From Bizionia paragorgiae (GTDB lineage Bacteria; Bacteroidota; Bacteroidia; Flavobacteriales; Flavobacteriaceae): 64,000 nt of DNA. Shown piece by piece: positions 60,182 through 64,000 of this stretch. How positions within the stretch are numbered: the first letter of the stretch is position 1; each line of letters starts with the position of its first letter. The notes under the pieces are model-generated. The model worked only from the letters and a program-made list of their open reading frames with translations, ran no database searches and was not told where the DNA came from. The stretch is from positions 30,360-94,359 of the forward strand of contig NZ_FNQK01000013.1 of assembly GCF_900107625.1 (NCBI RefSeq). The letters are read 5' to 3'. The position numbers and the translations under genes were made by a program.

Positions 60182-61402
60182 CTATTCCAATTGCTTTAGT
60201 TTAGCTTGAGCTTCTTGATTTCCGTCTATTCCAACTGCTTTTTTATAGTTATTAATTGCTTCTGATTTGTTTTTTTGAGATAAAAAGTAATTCCCTAAAG
60301 CAACAAAACTTTTTGATTCATTAGGATAGAAATCAGCATTCAGTTCTAAATATGCTAAAGCTTTTTCAGGAAGATTATGTCCATCTAACATAAAGAACCC
60401 AACTTGATTTAGTAATTCCCATTCAGGTTTTACTTCACGTTTCATTTGAATGCTCAATTTTTTATAGTGGGTTTTAAAAGGCTCTGTTAATTCTTTGGCA
60501 GAATACTCTTTTGGTGTGTTAAAACGCCACATTTCCGGGAATGGAAACCAAGAGAAAATAGACCGCAATCCATTATACTGGGCTGGAACAACAATGCTTC
60601 CGTGGTCTTCATTCTCAAAGAATTCCCATTTAAAATTAATCTCTTTATTATTTTTCACTAATAGGTCGTGAAACTTTAAATTGGCTCTAATCTGTTCAGT
60701 AAGAACTGTTTTGTCTCTTCTAACTTTAACCGTGTCCATTGCTTTGCCAATACTATTAGCCACAGCTATATATAATGATTTTTCTTTTCGATTTCCTTTA
60801 TTTAGTTGTTCTTGAGTTTCTTTAACTAGATTTTCTTTGTCCCACCAAAGGCTTGGGTCAATTGCCAAATAATTATCAAAAGAATTTTCGTGAAATAAGT
60901 ATGAATAAAGTACAAAAAGACCTCCTGTAGAATGACCAATAATGGTATTGTTGTTTTCGGTTGGGTATTTATTGTTGATATACGGTTTTAATTCTTGATT
61001 TATGAATTTTAAAAAATTACTGGCACCTCCAGAAGTTTCCGATTCGTGTCCACGTTGAAAAGGAACGTTGGTATGTGTGAAATCTCTGGTTCTATCTGTA
61101 TTTGTAATACCAACTATTATGGATTGAGGAATTTTGAAAGGCGTTAGTTGCTTTTGCATTCCTGTAATAACATAAAATTGTTGAGATGCGTCCAATACAT
61201 AAATAACTGGATATTTTTTAGTGCTATTAAAGTCCTCAGGTATATGTATCCAAATTTCTCTTTGTTCTTGTAGAATTTCAGAATATAAACTATCAACTTT
61301 TCCGATTACTATTTGCTTTTCATCATTTTGATTAAATTGAGCTATTCCTTTGAAACATAAGAACAACGTGATTATAGTAATTACAATTTTAGAATTTCTC
61401 AT
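60182..61402 (-). CDS. Esterase-like alpha/beta hydrolase with TPR tail
   Basis: Exported protein of 406 residues (signal peptide ending FKGIAQ). The esterase D/IroE-like domain spans residues 25-290: REIWIHIPEDFNSTKKYPVIYVLD, nucleophile GHSTGGLFVLY (Ser in GxSxG), and NEDHGS with the catalytic His. Residues 330-406 form TPR-like helices (ALAYLELNADFYPNESKSFVALGNYFLSQ). A role in ester or siderophore hydrolysis is the usual guess. It is the last cassette of the second array. Confidence 0.88.
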   Translation of the reverse strand: MRNSKIVITIITLFLCFKGIAQFNQNDEKQIVIGKVDSLYSEILQEQREIWIHIPEDFNSTKKYPVIYVLDASQQFYVITGMQKQLTPFKIPQSIIVGITNTDRTRDFTHTNVPFQRGHESETSGGASNFLKFINQELKPYINNKYPTENNNTIIGHSTGGLFVLYSYLFHENSFDNYLAIDPSLWWDKENLVKETQEQLNKGNRKEKSLYIAVANSIGKAMDTVKVRRDKTVLTEQIRANLKFHDLLVKNNKEINFKWEFFENEDHGSIVVPAQYNGLRSIFSWFPFPEMWRFNTPKEYSAKELTEPFKTHYKKLSIQMKREVKPEWELLNQVGFFMLDGHNLPEKALAYLELNADFYPNESKSFVALGNYFLSQKNKSEAINNYKKAVGIDGNQEAQAKLKQLE

Positions 61403-61512
61403 TTGTTTCGTAAGGTTTTAGTTTGCGATTATTTATTTTGATTAAACCACAACTTCAAAAATTATTCCTGATTTGTCTATTTTAAAATCTCTTCGTGTTT
61501 TTTTTTAAAATT

Positions 61513-61653
61513 GTCTCTAACGTTGTTGTATATGGTTTGTCGCGTGTTTATATGCGAGGATTTTCCTAAGAAAAAGCAGAAGTTAGTAAGCAAAGCAACT
61601 AACATTGGTAAAGCACAAAACAATATTTTTTTTCATACAATATTGTAAATAGT
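61513..61653 (-). repeat. attC-like repeat 8 (second array)
   Basis: Starts GTCTCTAACGTTGTTGTATATG, has ATGCGAGGATTTTCC in the centre, and ends CATACAATATTGTAAATAG. The 5' end GTTAGAG (minus strand) matches the half-site CTCTAAC at the end of the esterase cassette. Confidence 0.75.
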
Positions 61654-61690
61654 TTTGTTTGTTTTAAAAATGTTTCCTCTATTATATTTC

Positions 61691-61809
61691 AGGTAACCAA
61701 TTACGATGCTTTAACTTTCCAAGTTACGCCCAAATTTCATTCGGGTTACGATGCTTATATGCTTTATTATCCAGGATGCTATTTATATACTTTATTAGGG
61801 TTGGTTACC
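61691..61809. repeat. 119-bp element bounded by GGTAACCAA/TTGGTTACC
   Basis: Perfect 9-bp inverted repeats at both ends, with a direct repeat TTACGATGCTT inside (61700s and 61740s-50s). It overlaps the stop codon of the gene at 61805. It may be a different attC-type site or a small palindromic repeat. Confidence 0.55.
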
Positions 61810-62704
61810 TAATTATTTTCAAATCTTTCTTCTTCTTTAATTCAATCGGAATATCTTTTATTTCTGTGTTTTGAATGTATATTTTCTCTAAATTATTGAG
61901 GTTTTTAATGTATTTTAAACTATTTATAGAATTCCTTTTTACCGATAGCTCTCGTAATTTTTTAAGTCCACTAAGAAATTTAATGTTCTCCTTTTTTCGT
62001 AGTACAACATTTTCTATGTTCGAAATATATAGTACTTCCAATTGTTTAAATTCCGAAAGTAAATGCCAATTAACGATTTTCGAATCAGTTAGATTTAAAT
62101 ATCTTAATTGATTCTTTAAACCTAATAAGGCTTTTATATCTAATTCGCAATCAGTTAGTGTCAAGGACTCTAAGTTATTAATATTACTAACCCCCTTTAA
62201 CTCCCCTAATCTAAAGATATAATTATTAAAGTGAAGTGATTCTAGTTTTTTTAATTTGTTAAAGTGAATGGGTTCGTCTGCGTATAATCTTCCACAACTA
62301 TGACTCGATAATTTTAAATGCCTTATATTATTATTTGAGTTTATTTTAAAAGTATAACTGCAAACACTTCGAATTGATAGTTTCTCGATAGATGAAAAAT
62401 CGGTTAAGAAGCCTAATGGCCAGAAATTATTAACCTCATGTACATTAGCAATAGGTTCATTTTTTAAGTTATACTCAGGTCCGAATTGAAAAGGGTACAC
62501 ATCAAGGCTAAACTCTTTAGGACTTAATTTTCTTAGTTTTTCTTTTAAACTATCAATTGCACTAATATTTCCACTTCCAATTAACTCATCAGCAGGAAAT
62601 ACTTGATAATTTCCATTATCCCATAAATAATTGACGTTTTTCTTGATGTCCGAATCACAGCCAAATAGAATGGTGATAAAAAGTATGTAGAGTATTTTTT
62701 TCAT
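61805..62704 (-). CDS. Leucine-rich-repeat lipoprotein
   Basis: Lipoprotein of 299 residues (MKKILYILFITILFGCDSD, lipobox LFGC). From about residue 95 it has irregular leucine-rich repeats: LKKLESLHFNNYIF, INNLESLTLTDCELD, LKNQLRYLNLTDSKI, FKQLEVLYISNIEN, LKKLRELSVKRNSIN and LNNLEKIYIQNTEI. A surface or periplasmic binding role is likely; the partner is unknown. It forms its own cassette in the second array. Confidence 0.85.
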   Translation of the reverse strand: MKKILYILFITILFGCDSDIKKNVNYLWDNGNYQVFPADELIGSGNISAIDSLKEKLRKLSPKEFSLDVYPFQFGPEYNLKNEPIANVHEVNNFWPLGFLTDFSSIEKLSIRSVCSYTFKINSNNNIRHLKLSSHSCGRLYADEPIHFNKLKKLESLHFNNYIFRLGELKGVSNINNLESLTLTDCELDIKALLGLKNQLRYLNLTDSKIVNWHLLSEFKQLEVLYISNIENVVLRKKENIKFLSGLKKLRELSVKRNSINSLKYIKNLNNLEKIYIQNTEIKDIPIELKKKKDLKIIR

Positions 62705-62710
62705 AATTAA

Positions 62711-62848
62711 ACCTTACGTTTTTGTATATGGTTGGTAGCGGCTTTGTATGCGAGGATTTTCCACAGGAAAATCAGAAGTTAGTAAAAGAGCAACGCCCAA
62801 ACGATTAAACTAAAATAAGCACTATTTTTTACACGGTGTTGAGTTTTA
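62711..62848 (-). repeat. attC-like repeat 9 (second array)
   Basis: Starts ACCTTACGTTTTTGTATATG, has TGCGAGGATTTTCCACAGG, and ends TTTACACGGTGTTGAGTTTT. The half-site GTTGAGTTTTAGTGC (plus strand) resembles the 5' end of the following gene-less cassette, GTTAGCTTTAGTGC. Confidence 0.78.
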
Positions 62849-63187
62849 GTGCTTTTTATCCACTGGATATTTTGTTCAGATTACTTTTTTTTAGATCGCG
62901 TTTTTATTCCGCAAACTTGCTCAAATTCCGCAATATTTTTAATTCAGATGGCGAGTGAACAATTCCGTAACAGGCTTAACTCGGATTGAGTGAAATTCCG
63001 AGTTTTCAATTCAGTTTCGATTCCGCAAGCAAGCTAAAAGATCAGGAGAAATTTAAGTTAAGGTAGAGTAAGAGTTTAGTGTGTTTTTCAAAAATCGGCA
63101 GCTTAGTTTTTACTTGCTTAAAATTCAAAAAAAAAAATCGATAATTAAACTAGGCTTTTTTCATTTGCGCAAACTTGCTCCAGCACT
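62849..63187. other. Gene-less cassette of about 340 bp
   Basis: Lies between two attC-like repeats with matching ends (TTTAGTGC / GCACTAAA). No ORF of note on either strand. It holds the third copy of the ATTCCGCAA-rich repeat at 62902-63032. Confidence 0.6.
62902..63032. repeat. ATTCCGCAA-rich repeat family, copy 3
   Basis: Contains ATTCCGCAAACTTGC, AATTCCGCAA, GAGTGAACAATTCCGTAAC and GATTCCGCAAGCAAGC, related to 41268 and 49121. No coding potential. Confidence 0.6.
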
Positions 63188-63394
63188 AAAGCTAACGGTC
63201 TTATATATGAAAAGTAGCGCTGAAAATAAGTGATAACTTTTCGGATTTAGAACAAGCCATATTTTTAAATTTTACTATTTCTCTTTTTTTATTGGAAATC
63301 GTTAAATTTAAAAATTTGGCGACTTCTCAAAAATGCACGAACCATTGTGTTAGCAACAACTCGCGCTATTTTTTATATATGTTGTTCTACGCAG
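63188..63394 (-). repeat. attC-like repeat 10 (long, divergent)
   Basis: Starts AAGCTAACGGTCTTATATATG and ends TTTTATATATGTTGTTCTACG, about 207 bases. Only the outer ends resemble the family; the middle has an AAATTT-rich stretch. Confidence 0.55.
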
Positions 63395-63397
63395 TTT

Positions 63398-64000
63398 TTA
63401 TTCGGATGTTGTTGAACCATCGCTGTACAATATATAATCAAGTGGAGTTAGCTCTCCTTTAGAAATTGAAATAGTTATTGAAAACATATCATTCTCATTT
63501 AGATATTGTCTAGAAACTGCATCTACACCTTTAAACTTTTGTTTAAATGATTGTTTGTTACTATTAATAAGCATATCATTAAAAACGTTAATATCTGTAT
63601 CTTTATTTAATGGCACAACATCAATAAGTATGTACTCGTTATCTAAAATTTTAGGTGGAAACCCCCAAGTTTCGTTGTCCGATTTATGCATTAACATTTT
63701 TTGGTCGTAATAGTATAATTGAATACGAATATTATCTACTTGGTCGTCAATTCCTTTATTCATAGAGATTGGTAAATTATTATAAACTACTATATCATTA
63801 ATATTTACTGAATAATCCTTACCGAAAACTGCTTCATAATATGCCATGCTTTGGTCTAATTTCACATGCTTGTCATTATAAAATAATTTTTCTTCTTTAA
63901 ACTCCAATCTATTCTTTTGTTTATTAAACTGTTCTATTTGCGATTGCATGTTTATTGATTTCCCTTTCTTTTCTTGTCCGTTACATTGAGTTAATAAGCT
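63398..64000 (-). CDS. Lipoprotein-like hypothetical protein, N-terminus cut by window edge
   Basis: At least 200 residues. An ATG exists at 63949, but the frame stays open to the right edge and reads SLLTQCNGQEKKGKSIN before it, which looks like the end of a lipoprotein signal peptide (LLTQC). The gene therefore probably begins beyond the window. The visible protein is acidic and strand-rich (VSRQYLNENDMFSITISISKG) with no recognised family. It belongs to the second cassette array. Confidence 0.7.
   Translation of the reverse strand, partial: SLLTQCNGQEKKGKSINMQSQIEQFNKQKNRLEFKEEKLFYNDKHVKLDQSMAYYEAVFGKDYSVNINDIVVYNNLPISMNKGIDDQVDNIRIQLYYYDQKMLMHKSDNETWGFPPKILDNEYILIDVVPLNKDTDINVFNDMLINSNKQSFKQKFKGVDAVSRQYLNENDMFSITISISKGELTPLDYILYSDGSTTSE

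Overview
The window comes from an AT-rich member of the Bacteroidota, most likely a marine Flavobacteriaceae. The evidence is the gene set (NhaC, FabV, RibB with a degenerate second domain, LptF/G and LolA beside FtsK), TAnnTTTG promoter boxes, TTG/GTG starts and almost no Shine-Dalgarno sequences. No database search was possible, so family names rest on motifs read from the translations.

Bases 1-23311 are ordinary chromosome: a cut pabB, a DEAD-box helicase, a class A PBP, fabV, lpdA, an Lrp regulator divergent from a PLP gamma-lyase, nhaC, a thiol-redox cluster (2-Cys peroxiredoxin, thioredoxin, small partner, tpx), dgkA-ftsK-lolA-lptF/G-ribB, a DegT-type aminotransferase, a nitroreductase and tRNA-Ser(TGA).

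Bases 23300-54632 are a 31.3 kb genomic island inserted in the 3' end of that tRNA-Ser. A 13-bp direct repeat of the tRNA end marks both junctions, and matching GGTTACC repeats lie just inside both ends. From the left it holds a tyrosine recombinase, an RteC-like protein, an excisionase-like HTH protein, a replication-type protein with a DnaC-like ATPase, a complete type I restriction-modification operon with unusual extra genes (a half-length S protein, RhuM, a PIN-domain membrane protein, a YgjP-type metallopeptidase), a small nuclease-like gene, then about 10 kb of minus-strand hypothetical genes, an endonuclease/exonuclease/phosphatase protein and a four-gene module with holin-like proteins. 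No relaxase or conjugation genes are visible.

The most striking feature is the 40.3-50.5 kb array. Nearly every gene or small operon is separated from the next by a 135-160 bp imperfect palindrome. In most units the sequence at the 5' end of the unit is the reverse complement of the half-site at its own 3' end (for example GTTATGC/GCATAAC and GTTGCCTACA/TGTAGGCAAC). That is the signature of integron gene cassettes with attC sites, here without a recognisable IntI integrase. Two copies of a 230-bp sequence precede first units, and a conserved 54-bp sequence ends the array. A second array of the same type, with the same terminal sequence, lies outside the island at 60.1-64.0 kb and runs off the window.

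Bases 54633-64000 are also accessory DNA: an SRAP protein, a 21-residue tandem-repeat secreted protein, a remnant of a second DnaC-like gene, a WYL regulator divergent from a degenerate DUF262-like gene (possible defence locus), and the second cassette array. The remnant and a shared 48-bp promoter-like repeat suggest that an older related element lies next to the island.
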